From Candidatus Kuenenia stuttgartensis (lineage in GTDB: Bacteria > Planctomycetota > UBA11346): a DNA stretch of 38,331 bases. Of the stretch, positions 1 through 8,318 are shown piece after piece (positions within the stretch are counted from its first letter, which is position 1; each line of letters opens with the position of its first letter). Below the pieces are notes generated by a model. The model ran no database searches. It saw only the letters and a program-made list of their open reading frames with translations, and had not been told where the DNA came from. Made by a program: the position numbers and the translations under genes. Location of the stretch: NCBI GenBank assembly GCA_945876185.1, contig CAMCMZ010000035.1, positions 1 through 38,331 on the forward strand, read 5' to 3'.

Positions 1-102
1 ACCCTGACAAACTCGACCGATGTGCCATAGCTGCGGAGACTGAGGCACGGAGAGCTCAACGAATACGACCGGGGAGAAGAGCCCCGAGAAAAAAGGCAAT
101 GT
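1..102. other. Window edge without a recognisable gene
   Basis: This short stretch precedes the truncated ATPase. I see no supported reading frame, tRNA or transposase in it. Its base composition becomes AT-richer after about position 95, near where the neighbouring ATPase fragment loses its normal sequence, so a rearrangement junction probably lies close by. Confidence 0.4.
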
Positions 103-717
103 TCAAATAGCATGTGAAATTGCGTTGGTATTAGAGCAATGCCATTGGAGTGCGCTCAGTTCGTAGCTCGCATTGCCCAGCCCGGCCGGCACCACCAGAT
201 CAGCGGATCTGATGATGATCCCGACCTGCGGCGCCCGCGCGCCGGCGCGCCCGAGCCGGGCCAGGTTCACGCAGTAGCGCAGATAGTGCGTTGCCGTTTC
301 GATCGCCTCGCGCGGCGCACGCGGCAGGTTCGGATTCTCTTTCAGCCGGGGCCATTGACTGAACACCTCGTTGCCGCGTTCCACCCGCAGCCCGTTGCCC
401 AGATCATAAGTCAGCACCACCTCGAAACGTGGCATCAAGACTTTCACCAGGAAGTCCATCAACGTGCCCAGTCCGGCCCCGGCGTCGCCGCCGGTGCCGC
501 CCGCTCCGCTGGTCCCCGTCATCACCCGCGCCCCCGCCTGCGGCAACGCCGGCAGCAAAAAACGGTCGTTGACGTTGCCGTAGAGGATGAACTGGCTCGT
601 CGCGTTGCTCTCGTACTGGGTGATCAGCTCGTTCGCCCACGCCGGCAGCCCGAGCGCATCCAGGCGGGAGCGGGGTTCAGGGCGGCTGTCGGACGTTGAA
701 GCGGACGGGGTGGCCAT
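103..717 (-). pseudogene. AAA-family ATPase, N-terminal fragment
   Basis: The start is the ATG at 717, giving a protein beginning MATPSASTSD. The fragment is 204 aa. It contains a segment (QFILYGNVNDRFLLP, then VVLTYDLGNGLRVERG) that resembles, from memory, the N-terminal domain preceding the AAA module in a group of bacterial AAA+ ATPases. The Walker A and B motifs expected further along are absent. After the residues YELSA (near position 145) the reading frame runs into AT-rich sequence and stops at 103. I therefore read it as a gene cut off by rearrangement rather than a complete small protein. The family assignment is moderate; the truncation follows from the missing ATPase core. Confidence 0.5.
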
Positions 718-787
718 GCGGGCATCCTCGCAACGGCTCAGCCACGGCCAAGCGGACGACAGCGGTGCCCTGCCGTCTCCTGGTGCC

Positions 788-889
788 GCCGGTTTCCCAC
801 CGGCCCAGGCTTGGCAATTGGTGCCGGTAAGCACCAAAAGCCAACGAAAACGCTTGCGCCTGGGACCGCCGGTTTGCAACCGGCCGCTG
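788..889. repeat. REP-like palindromic repeats (two hairpins)
   Basis: Two hairpins lie in the gap between the ATPase fragment and the lipoprotein gene. The first has stem GCCGGT at 788-793 and ACCGGC at 799-804. The second has stem GCCGGTT at 868-874 and AACCGGC at 878-884 around a TGC loop. About 43 bp around the second hairpin (847-889) recurs almost unchanged at 20116-20159, and its CTGGGACCGCC lead-in recurs in the 191-bp repeats at 15.6-16.0 kb. The rest of 718-1098 holds nothing else I can support apart from a ribosome binding site for the next gene. Confidence 0.6.
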
Positions 890-1098
890 GCCATGGGGTG
901 ATCTGGCCATGGCCAGATCAATCCTGCTCGCCATCCTCGCACCCCCAGCCCCCGACCCCGATGTCGCCGGGTGACATCGCCCTCGCCACCGGTAGCTTGC
1001 CCGACGTGACCACGGCCGCCTCCATCCGAACCTCGGCCAGCGCACGTCGCAGCCAAGGTGCCGCAAATCCATCCAAGTCACGACCCCATCGAGGAGAT

Positions 1099-1665
1099 AT
1101 GCCACACCACAACATTGTTAAGTTAATGCTAATTGCGATTCCATTGATTGCCTGTGGGTGCGTTACGCAAAGGTCAAAATACGAATCTGCAACATGGCAG
1201 ATGTCGTTTAGGGGATCGAATATTGAGCCAACTATTGAATCAACGATTGCTATAGCCGCTCAGAAATCGGGGTCGAACACCTACTTGTGGTCATTTTATA
1301 ATCCAGAGCAAAACGAAGCATTTATTCAATTCGAGTTATCGTTTTGGCATGAATCTGTGATATTAACTTCAATTGGCACCGCGATCGAAGGTGAACCCTT
1401 AAGGGTTTTTGAAATAGGCCCGCCCAGGGAACTTAGGATTCCACCACGCGGGATCATCCATGTTTCGGGCGACTTAGAGATTTATAAGGACATCCTGATC
1501 CCCAACGGGATGTATTTCATATCTTTCTCATACGAATACAAATACCCTAACATGCAACAATGGCGGCGCAAATTGACTAACGCGGTGCCATTCAAGTATT
1601 TTAAGGAGGGAAACAGGAAGGGATGGTCGCATCAAGCGATTGGTCCCACGACCCCTAATCCCTGA
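1099..1665 (+). CDS. Putative lipoprotein of unknown function
   Basis: The chosen start is the ATG at 1099, which has a good ribosome binding site (AGGAG, 1092-1096). Longer in-frame starts upstream would run through the repeat region. The 188-aa product begins with a short signal peptide (MPHHNIVKLMLIAIPLIACGC) whose Cys19 or Cys21 fits a lipobox, so it is probably a lipid-anchored exported protein. The rest is rich in beta-prone aromatic and polar residues and matches no family I recognise. The gene is clearly AT-richer than its GC-rich neighbours and uses codons such as AAT, TTA and ATA, which suggests acquisition from elsewhere. It sits between two truncated genes. Confidence 0.6.
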   Translation: MPHHNIVKLMLIAIPLIACGCVTQRSKYESATWQMSFRGSNIEPTIESTIAIAAQKSGSNTYLWSFYNPEQNEAFIQFELSFWHESVILTSIGTAIEGEPLRVFEIGPPRELRIPPRGIIHVSGDLEIYKDILIPNGMYFISFSYEYKYPNMQQWRRKLTNAVPFKYFKEGNRKGWSHQAIGPTTPNP

Positions 1666-1793
1666 ATCCTGGGTTTTCCCTGTCGGTCAATTGACAACCA
1701 GCACACCTGGTGAAGTGCCAAAATGCCCGTTGCGACCCATCATCCGTGCGGCTGGCGTCGGACATCAGGCGATACCTGCGCCAGCAGCCTGCC

Positions 1794-2276
1794 TCAAGCC
1801 ATCCGGGTCAGGTCCGCGACCGCAGCGTCGACCTGGCTGGCCTGTTCGCGCAGGGTGTCGGTGGCGGCGGAGGCTTCCTCGGCTTGCTGGGCAGCTCCCT
1901 GGCTGGAGGTCCCGATGGTTTGGATGGCCTGCGCCATCGAGCGCACCGAGTTCGCCTGGTCGGCGATGCCCTTGCTGACCGCGTCCATCAATGGATCCGC
2001 CTTGGATGCCCGTTCCACCACCACTTCGATCGTCTCGGCCCCGATCGCCCCGAGTTCGCGCTCGACGAAGCCGCCCAGCTCGTCTGAGTGGATGGTGGTG
2101 GTACGCACCGCCTGCATGGCCTCGCTCAGCATGCGCGAGGCCTGCCTGGCCTCTTCGCTGGCCCGGGCCGATTCGACTGCGGCATTGAGAGCCAGCCGAT
2201 TGGTCTGGAAGGCGATCGAGTAGATGGCCTCGGCGACCTGGCTGGCCTGCTCGGTGGCGGTGGTGATGTCTTTTAT
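1794..2276 (-). pseudogene. Methyl-accepting chemotaxis protein, C-terminal remnant
   Basis: Read on the minus strand from 2276, the frame encodes the cytoplasmic signalling hairpin of a chemotaxis receptor. The hallmark IAFQTNRLALNAAVESAR is present, followed by heptad-patterned helical sequence (SVRSMAQAIQTIGTSSQG, AAQQAEEASAATDTL) and a stop at 1794. A TGA at 2277-2279 closes the frame directly upstream. The ligand-binding domain, membrane segments and HAMP domain are missing, as is the N-terminal part of the signalling hairpin. About 160 codons survive of a protein normally over 500 aa. It is most likely a dead fragment; no other chemotaxis gene is present here. Confidence 0.8.
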
Positions 2277-2280
2277 TCAT

Positions 2281-2467
2281 GACGAATCCCGTAATACCTG
2301 GGGTTCGTCGCGGTGCGTGCCGCCGCCGATCCGGCGGGCGGGATGATCAGGTTGGGTCGATGGATAAGGTGGCCGCTCGGCCCGCGGTGAGTCAGTGCAG
2401 GCTGCGCGTGCCGACATACGAGCCAGACGTATGGTGGTAGCCTAGAACCAGCCTGACTTTGGACTTG
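2281..2467. other. Intergenic stretch, no gene seen
   Basis: This lies between the receptor remnant and the promoter region of the LpxR-like gene. Frames cross it but resemble no protein I know. The change from receptor coding sequence to unrelated sequence at about 2270-2280 marks a rearrangement breakpoint. Confidence 0.4.
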
Positions 2468-2496
2468 TTGCCGAAACCCCGATTCGGGCGGATACT
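2468..2496 (+). promoter_or_regulatory. Possible sigma70-type promoter for the LpxR-like gene
   Basis: TTGCCG at 2468-2473 and GATACT at 2491-2496 are separated by 17 bp, a plausible -35/-10 pair. A transcript starting about 7 bp downstream would begin near the ATG of a small open frame at 2503. The match is partial and could be chance. Confidence 0.25.
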
Positions 2497-2502
2497 GTGC
2501 CC

Positions 2503-2631
2503 ATGCATAATGAGCTGAGGCAGGTGGCCCCGAGCGGCGCGACCTTGGTCGCGTCAATGCACATGGTCGCGTCGCTAGAAGCAGGGCGCCTGGGGTTTGC
2601 CACATCGCTCGCCGTTTGGATGCAGGCATGA
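2503..2631 (+). CDS. Possible 42-aa small ORF coupled to the LpxR-like gene
   Basis: An ATG at 2503 opens a 42-codon frame (MHNELRQVAPSGATLVAS...) whose TGA at 2629-2631 overlaps the ATG of the following gene in an ATGA arrangement. Such overlaps are typical of translational coupling and occur repeatedly in this window. There is no visible ribosome binding site and no recognisable homology, so it may be chance. Confidence 0.2.
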   Translation: MHNELRQVAPSGATLVASMHMVASLEAGRLGFATSLAVWMQA

Positions 2632-4076
2632 AGACCGGCGGCTTCATCCTGGTCGGCATCGTCCTGAATCTGCCTGCGCTCGAACTGCCTGGGATCCCGG
2701 GACCCAGGCCGCTCGGACCCGAAGCTGCGCGGTTGTCCTGGGGCAATGACGCCTTCGGCCCGGCGAGCGGGGCGCAAAGCGACGATTTTCGCACCAATTC
2801 CCTGTCTTTCACCTGGGATGCGGGATCCTGGTTCGCCGGCATCGATCACAGCATGCTCACGCTGGCCAATCCCAGCGGCGCGCCGGTCTACTGGGGCTTG
2901 CCGGATCCGCTCCAGTTCTACCGCGCTGGGTCCAGGCGCATGGATGAACTCACCCTCAGCGCCGGCTGGCGCGGTCGGGGCTCGGCTGGTCCGGCCAGCG
3001 GTTGGATCCAGGTCGGGCCGGGCGTGCGCATCACCGGCGATCTCAGCGGCAGTGATCTGCAGAACAGCACGCATGGGCTGATCGGCAGCAGTCCCAAGGG
3101 GATGGTCTACGAACGTCTGGAACCCACCGCCGAGGCGCTGCTCCATGTCGGCGTGGGCGGCCGTTGGCAGCTGGGCGGGCCGGTTGCGCTGGTCGCTGAT
3201 GGCCTTGGCCTGGTCACCGGGTCGGGCTGGCGGCAGGGCATCGCCGACCTGCTTTTGACCGTCACCGCGCCGGGCGGCGGTTGCTGGGCGGGAGTGCAGA
3301 CGGAGTTCGCAGCCGGGCCGGCGATCTCGACCACCGCCGCGCGGGTGGGCGAGCACGAACACGGGACCTCGCTGGTGGTCGGCTGGTGCCTGCGCATTGA
3401 TCCGGTCGGCATCACCATCGAGACCGCCCGCAACCTGCAAAATGACGGTCAAACCGGTCGCATCAGCCTGGCGTGGCAGCCCGAGCCCGGATCGCCACGT
3501 TCGTCGGCAGAGGATCGGCCGTGGATCGGCCGCTTCGGTCTCTTCACCGGCGAATCCCGCGTCCCCGGCCACGGCCTCGACACGGCAGCCGCCTTCCCCA
3601 TCGGGGCCGGGCCGTGGTATGGGATGTTCGGTCTGCGCGACCAGTGGATCCAGGTGCCGTATTCTTTGGATCTCGACGCCCGCAGGCGACTGCTCTGGGC
3701 CGGGGTCGGCCTGATGCCGGACCTGGTGCGCTGGGGCTGGTTCCATCTGTCGCTGCCGGTGGAGGTCGGCGTCGGTTGGAGCCACGCCCGCCTCGTCGCG
3801 CACGGTTTCGTCAGCACCGATGGCGGCACCGAGGTCGTCAGCGATGCCGTGGTCGCCCGCGCGGCGGCGGGCGTCGGGTTCGGGGCGCGCCTTTCGCCCG
3901 GCACTGACCTCAGTCTGGTCGCGCTCATCGATGGTAGTGTCGCCTCCAAGCAGCAGAGCGTCGAAGTGAACAGCCACGATCCGCTCAGCGGCATAACCCG
4001 CCGGCAGCAGCATCTGCCGGTGCAGGGTTCCGCGATCGGAACCATCATCGCCGCGACGGCGGCGTGGCGCTGGTGA
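2628..4076 (+). CDS. LpxR-like (DUF2219-type) outer-membrane beta-barrel protein
   Basis: The start chosen is the ATG at 2628, giving a signal peptide (MKTGGFILVGIVLNLPALEL); a TTG at 2616 is an alternative. The 482-aa product resembles LpxR, the outer-membrane lipid A 3'-O-deacylase, in its N-terminal half. The mature protein opens with RLSWGNDAFG (Asn40-Asp41, matching the conserved ND near the LpxR N-terminus). A segment LQNSTHGLIG contains His149 at the place of the LpxR catalytic His. The equivalent of the LpxR Glu is not certain. LpxR is about 300 aa, so the C-terminal 190 residues are extra; they are also rich in alternating hydrophobic strands and end in an aromatic residue (AWRW), as outer-membrane barrels do. 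The gene converges with the DUF92 gene, with 15 bp between the stops. Family call moderate; enzymatic activity unproven. Confidence 0.55.
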   Translation: MKTGGFILVGIVLNLPALELPGIPGPRPLGPEAARLSWGNDAFGPASGAQSDDFRTNSLSFTWDAGSWFAGIDHSMLTLANPSGAPVYWGLPDPLQFYRAGSRRMDELTLSAGWRGRGSAGPASGWIQVGPGVRITGDLSGSDLQNSTHGLIGSSPKGMVYERLEPTAEALLHVGVGGRWQLGGPVALVADGLGLVTGSGWRQGIADLLLTVTAPGGGCWAGVQTEFAAGPAISTTAARVGEHEHGTSLVVGWCLRIDPVGITIETARNLQNDGQTGRISLAWQPEPGSPRSSAEDRPWIGRFGLFTGESRVPGHGLDTAAAFPIGAGPWYGMFGLRDQWIQVPYSLDLDARRRLLWAGVGLMPDLVRWGWFHLSLPVEVGVGWSHARLVAHGFVSTDGGTEVVSDAVVARAAAGVGFGARLSPGTDLSLVALIDGSVASKQQSVEVNSHDPLSGITRRQQHLPVQGSAIGTIIAATAAWRW

Positions 4077-4091
4077 CGCTGGATCGTCGCA

Positions 4092-4886
4092 TCACCGGCA
4101 GCAGGCCAGCAGCAGCACCCATCCAGCGGTAGCAAGCACGATGCTCGTCAGGTTGACCAGATCATTGCCCAGCCAGTGCCAGCCACTGCGCGGAGTCGCG
4201 CTGACGCCGCAATGGCGCGAGTCCTCCGTGATGGTGCCGCAGGACGGGCAGGTGAAGCGGGCCTGGAGCGTGGCTCCGAGGACGCTGTCGAGGAGCGAGC
4301 CGGCGAGTCCCGTCAGGGCGATGCCCGCGAGCCACCACCATTCGGCGGCTCGACCCTGGAGCGCAAGCACGATCCCGGCCGACGCGGCCACGGTCGCGGC
4401 GCCGGCGGCCGAGGCGATGGTGCCGATCAGGCTGACGCCACCAGATTCGCCGCGCACCAGCGTCCGACCGGTCAGGATGTGGCGCGGCGGGGTCGACGAC
4501 AGCCGTCCCCACTCCGTCGCCCAGGTGTCAGCCGCGAGCACCGCGAAAGCGGCAACAAATCCGGCGTAGGCGAGCGGGTCGCCGGACAGCGCCCACCAGC
4601 CGACACACGCCCAGGCGCAGGATCCATTGGCCAGCACCTGGGTCATGGTGCGGCACGAATCGCGTTTGGCGCGGGCGTCGCGGCCAGGCAGGACCTTCGA
4701 CCACAGCGAGGCGGTGACAAACGCAGTGAGCAGCGGCACCGCCCAGGCGAGGCCGCCCCAGAAGACCACCGAGGAACCGAAGGCCCACGCGGTCAGCATG
4801 CCGCTGGTCGACAGCACCCGCAGCAGGCGGCAGGGGACGACGATCGCCAGGCCGATCAGTACAGAAATGATCAGGGATTCCCACAC
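4092..4886 (-). CDS. DUF92 (TMEM19/VTE6-type) integral membrane protein
   Basis: The 264-aa product has about six hydrophobic membrane segments and the conserved blocks of the DUF92 family: ADTWATEWG (119-127), GGVSLIGT (149-156) and GSLLDSVLGATLQ (196-208). Plant VTE6 in this family phosphorylates phytyl-phosphate, so an isoprenoid or lipid-phosphate kinase role is possible, but bacterial members are mostly uncharacterised. A cysteine set (CPSC at 213-216 and HC at 225-226) sits after the last family block. The start is a GTG at 4886 with no clear ribosome binding site; there is no better in-frame choice before the first membrane helix. The AraC gene ends 78 bp upstream on the same strand. 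Confidence 0.75.
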   Translation of the reverse strand: MWESLIISVLIGLAIVVPCRLLRVLSTSGMLTAWAFGSSVVFWGGLAWAVPLLTAFVTASLWSKVLPGRDARAKRDSCRTMTQVLANGSCAWACVGWWALSGDPLAYAGFVAAFAVLAADTWATEWGRLSSTPPRHILTGRTLVRGESGGVSLIGTIASAAGAATVAASAGIVLALQGRAAEWWWLAGIALTGLAGSLLDSVLGATLQARFTCPSCGTITEDSRHCGVSATPRSGWHWLGNDLVNLTSIVLATAGWVLLLACCR

Positions 4887-4964
4887 GGCGCAGGATGCTG
4901 GTGCTGCCGCAGGCGAGATCCAGATGCATGCGGGTGCACCTTGGGGTTGGGGATGCCGTCGGGG

Positions 4965-5807
4965 TCAGCCGGGACTCGCGAGGCCGCGCAACCGCCGTCG
5001 ATACGCCCCGGGCGTCAGGCCATAACGGGCGGCGAACTGGCGGTGCAGGTGGGCGACGTTGCGGGCGCCGCATTCGCTGGCGATGGCGGCGAAGGATTCC
5101 TCGCCCAGGCGCAGGCGGCATTCGGCGTGGGCGAGGCGCAGTTCGGCGACCAGCGCGGTGGCGGTCAGGCCAAGATGCCGGCGCACCGTACGGGCGACGT
5201 GTTCGCGGCGCAAACCACAGCGTTGCACCAGCCCGGCAAGGCCATCCGCCAGCAGCGGCGGGCGGCGCAGGTCCTCGATCGCCTGATGCAGCCAGGCAGG
5301 CGCCGCGCCCAGGCGAGTGCGCAGCGGATCGGGGCGCAGGCGGCGGGCGAGGTCGAGCAACAGCCAATCGCGGTCGAGGGCATCGCCCGCGCCGTGGGCG
5401 AGGGCGGCGACCGCCGCCGCCAGCGCTTCGCCATCGCCGGGTGCCAGGGTGAACGACCACGGCCGTGGTCCCGGTCGCCAGAGACGCTCGCCGTAGCGTC
5501 GGGTCCAGTCGTCCGCATCGGCCGCCGGCAGGGCGAGGTTGACCAGGATCGCGGGCGCTTCGCCGGCGAGAAATCCGTGCGCGTGCTCGGGCAGGACACA
5601 GACGCCTTCGCCGGGACCGAGTTCGCCGGACCAGTCCGGACCTTCGTGGCGCAGCCGACCCTGCTCGACCCAGGCGACCTCGGCAAAGTCGTGGCGGTGG
5701 GTGCGTACCACCATGCCGGGGCGGTAGAAAGCGCGCGCCAGGTGGAACGCCGGCTGGCGGTCGACCAGGGTTCCCCAGGCCAGCGTGGCGGTGGTGGCGT
5801 TCATCAC
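4965..5807 (-). CDS. AraC-family transcriptional regulator
   Basis: The 280-aa product has an N-terminal cupin-like sensor domain (roughly residues 10-110, with VVRTHRHDFAEVAWVEQG typical of the AraC binding pocket) and a C-terminal double helix-turn-helix domain (about 185-275). The second helix-turn-helix carries the usual SFAAIASECGARNVAHLHRQF pattern followed by YGLTPGAYRR. The gene is divergent from the glycyl radical enzyme across a 162-bp gap, so the simplest inference is that it controls the enzyme and activase in response to their substrate. The start could be either Met of the MM pair (5807 or 5804). The ligand cannot be read from the sequence. Confidence 0.85.
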   Translation of the reverse strand: MMNATTATLAWGTLVDRQPAFHLARAFYRPGMVVRTHRHDFAEVAWVEQGRLRHEGPDWSGELGPGEGVCVLPEHAHGFLAGEAPAILVNLALPAADADDWTRRYGERLWRPGPRPWSFTLAPGDGEALAAAVAALAHGAGDALDRDWLLLDLARRLRPDPLRTRLGAAPAWLHQAIEDLRRPPLLADGLAGLVQRCGLRREHVARTVRRHLGLTATALVAELRLAHAECRLRLGEESFAAIASECGARNVAHLHRQFAARYGLTPGAYRRRLRGLASPG

Positions 5808-5969
5808 CGAAGGATAGCCTCGGTTCCCCTACGGTTCCAGGCCTGTCCCGGTAAAATGAGGGTTATTGAAGTCGCACAAGATGATTCCGACGCGCGTCAG
5901 ATCACGCCAGGACAGGAAACGTCTCCCGCCGACCCGTCCACGTCGACGGGCACGTGATAGCCTGGCGGC
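5808..5969. promoter_or_regulatory. Divergent control region, araC-type gene / glycyl radical enzyme
   Basis: This 162-bp gap must hold the promoters of both divergent genes. It contains an AT-richer island at about 5850-5890 and a separated inverted repeat, CCTGTCC (5842-5848) and GGACAGG (5910-5916), which could be regulator half-sites. No convincing -35/-10 pair stands out, so the binding sites are only suggested. Confidence 0.35.
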
Positions 5970-8318
5970 ATGAACGCCCCCATCGCGCCAGCGTCCTGCG
6001 ACTTCGCTTTTTGGGCCGACGCCGCTGCGGCGCCCGGCCATCCCCTGCACGCCTGGCGCCGCGAACTGCGCTTCAGTGCGATCCACCAGGCCCATCCGGT
6101 CGGCGGCCTGGAGCGCGAGGCGGCGTGCATCAGCTGCCACATCGCCAACTGGGCCGCGCCGATTCAGGCCGGTGATTTCTACGCTGGACGCCTCGACCAT
6201 CCCAGCATCGGTCTCGCGAGCGAATCGGTGAGCGTGGGGTACTACTGCCATTTCCCCAACCTGGAGCGCGCGATCCTGGCGGCCGGCAGCGAGGCCCGCC
6301 CGGTGCTGGAGGCGCTCAAGGCCTATTGGGACCTTCATGATTTAGTGCAGCAGGTGCGACGTCGCTACAGCGACGCCCAGCGCCAGACCTATCCCGATAA
6401 CGCGCAGTATTCCTGGGGACCAGGAGGGGGCGGGTTGCAGGGACTGCCGGAGGCGTTCATCGACGCGTTCGTCACCACCTGGCGCAGACCTGACGGCAGC
6501 GCCGACACCCCGGCGCCGCAGGTCGGATTCCCGCTCTACCGCATCGCCGGCACCGTGCCGGACTACGCCCGCGCGCTCAGCCTCGGCCTGCCGGGCATGC
6601 GCGCCGAGGTCGAAGCGCGCCGACGCCAAGGCGGGGTTGATCGCTTCTGCGCCGCCATCCTGGCCCAACTCGATGCGGTCGACGCGCTGATCGGCCGCTA
6701 TCAGGCTGAGGCGCTCGCGTTGGGCGATGCCACGCTGGCCCAGGTGCTGGGCAACGTGCGCGTCCTGCCGCCGTCGACGTTGCGCGAGGCGATCCAGTTG
6801 TTCTGGCTCCTGCTGCAAGCGACCGGCACGCTCAACCACGGCCGCATGGACGTCTGGGCCGGGCCGTTCCTGCAACGCGATCTCGATGCCGGATTGATCA
6901 GTGAAGAACAAGCAGTCGAGCAACTGCTCGGCGCCTGGCGCCTGATGCTGGCGCTGAAGAACAGCGCCAACAATCGCATCATCTGCCTGGGTGAGGGCGA
7001 CCACGATCGCCGCGCCAGCCACACCTTCACTCGCCTGGCGATCGAGGCCACCCGCCGCCATCACGCCAAGGCCCCGGCCCTGACCTTGCGCCTGACCGAC
7101 GACACGCCGCAGGACCTCATCGACGCCGCCTTGGCGTGCTTGGCCGAGGGCAACACCTTCCCGATCTTCCTCAACGACCGCGTCAACGTCGACGCCTATG
7201 CCACCGCCGCCGCCATCCCACGCGAGCTGGCGCGCGAGTATTTCCCCTTGGGCTGCGGCGAATACACCCTGCCCTACCGATCGATGAACACGCCCAACGG
7301 CACCATCAACATGGCGATGGTGCTGCTGGCGGCGATGAACCATGGCTGCGATCCCGCGAGCGGTCGGCGCGTCGGCCCCGACCTGGGCGGGCTCGACGGC
7401 TGCGCCACCTTCGCTGACTTCTGGCACGTGTTCACTGCGAATGTGACCTTCCACGTTGAACGCCTGGCTGAGGCGCAGGCCCTGATCTACCAGGTCGTCG
7501 GTGCGGACCTGGCGTTTCCGCTGACGTCGTACTTCTACCACGGCTGCCTGGAGCGCGGCCTGGGCCTCATTCAGGGCGGCATCGACCACCTGGGGGGAAC
7601 GCTGGAAGGCTACGGCGACATGGGCTGCGCTGATGGTTTGACCGCGCTGGATCAAGTGTTCTTCCGCGAGCGCGCCTGTGACGCGACGACGCTGATCGAT
7701 GCGCTGCGCCGTGATTTCGCCGGGGCCGATGCGCTGCGCCAACGGATGCTCGCAGCACCGAAGTTCGGCAACGACGATGACGTCGCCGATGCGATGGCGG
7801 CCCGGGTCCACGACCTGCTCTGCGACACCACCCGCGCCCAGGCGCGGCGGGTTGGCCTATCCAGCTACCTCATCGTCTGCATCAACAACGGCTACCACTA
7901 CTACTTCGGGCGCAACACCTCGGCCACGCCGGACGGTCGCCGACACGGCCAGGCCCTGAGCAACGGTAACGGGCCGATGGCCGGGGCTGATCACTGCGGC
8001 CTGACCGCCGTGCTGTCGTCGATGGCCAAGCTGCGCGCCGACCATCACGCCGGCGCGGTGCACAACGTCTCGGTGACACCACGGCTGCTCACCCGCGAGC
8101 GGGCGCGGTTCTGGCCGCTCGTCGAGACCTACTTCGCCCTCGGCGGCACCCAGATCATGCTGACGCCGGTCGATCCCGGCCAGTTGGAGGACGCCATCGC
8201 CCATCCCGAGCGCCATCCCAATCTGCTCGTCCGGGTCGGCGGCTACAGCGCGCGGTTCGTCGAACTGTGCCCGGAACTCCAGCGCGACATCGCCACCCGC
8301 ACCCTGCATGGCGCCTGA
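5970..8318 (+). CDS. Glycyl radical enzyme of unassigned subtype
   Basis: The 782-aa length fits the PFL/diol-dehydratase glycyl radical family. The C-terminal glycyl radical loop is intact (RVGGYSARFVEL; the radical-bearing Gly is residue 758). The active-site cysteine is Cys429 in FPLGCGEY, with Glu431 two residues on. Known dehydratases and C-X lyases have GCVEP here, and pyruvate formate-lyase has two adjacent cysteines. This protein keeps the Cys-X-Glu pair but has Gly and Tyr instead of Val and Pro, so it is not a classical pyruvate formate-lyase and its substrate is unclear. The downstream activase overlaps its 3' end, and an AraC regulator lies divergently upstream. No microcompartment shell or aldehyde/alcohol dehydrogenase genes are nearby. 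The ATG at 5970 lacks a strong ribosome binding site. Confidence 0.9.
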   Translation: MNAPIAPASCDFAFWADAAAAPGHPLHAWRRELRFSAIHQAHPVGGLEREAACISCHIANWAAPIQAGDFYAGRLDHPSIGLASESVSVGYYCHFPNLERAILAAGSEARPVLEALKAYWDLHDLVQQVRRRYSDAQRQTYPDNAQYSWGPGGGGLQGLPEAFIDAFVTTWRRPDGSADTPAPQVGFPLYRIAGTVPDYARALSLGLPGMRAEVEARRRQGGVDRFCAAILAQLDAVDALIGRYQAEALALGDATLAQVLGNVRVLPPSTLREAIQLFWLLLQATGTLNHGRMDVWAGPFLQRDLDAGLISEEQAVEQLLGAWRLMLALKNSANNRIICLGEGDHDRRASHTFTRLAIEATRRHHAKAPALTLRLTDDTPQDLIDAALACLAEGNTFPIFLNDRVNVDAYATAAAIPRELAREYFPLGCGEYTLPYRSMNTPNGTINMAMVLLAAMNHGCDPASGRRVGPDLGGLDGCATFADFWHVFTANVTFHVERLAEAQALIYQVVGADLAFPLTSYFYHGCLERGLGLIQGGIDHLGGTLEGYGDMGCADGLTALDQVFFRERACDATTLIDALRRDFAGADALRQRMLAAPKFGNDDDVADAMAARVHDLLCDTTRAQARRVGLSSYLIVCINNGYHYYFGRNTSATPDGRRHGQALSNGNGPMAGADHCGLTAVLSSMAKLRADHHAGAVHNVSVTPRLLTRERARFWPLVETYFALGGTQIMLTPVDPGQLEDAIAHPERHPNLLVRVGGYSARFVELCPELQRDIATRTLHGA

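Noticed and set aside
2442-4013. 523-aa minus-strand frame over the LpxR-like gene
   Set aside because: It has no recognisable motif and no start signals; the plus frame has a signal peptide, LpxR-like residues and an aromatic C-terminus.
4176-5957. 593-aa plus-strand frame over the DUF92 and AraC genes
   Set aside because: Both opposite-strand genes have clear family motifs; this frame is composition-driven.
5970-8318. Pyruvate formate-lyase (pflB) or choline TMA-lyase (cutC) assignment
   Set aside because: The adjacent-cysteine pair of PflB is absent, and the GCVEP motif expected for CutC reads GCGEY, so a specific name would be unsupported.
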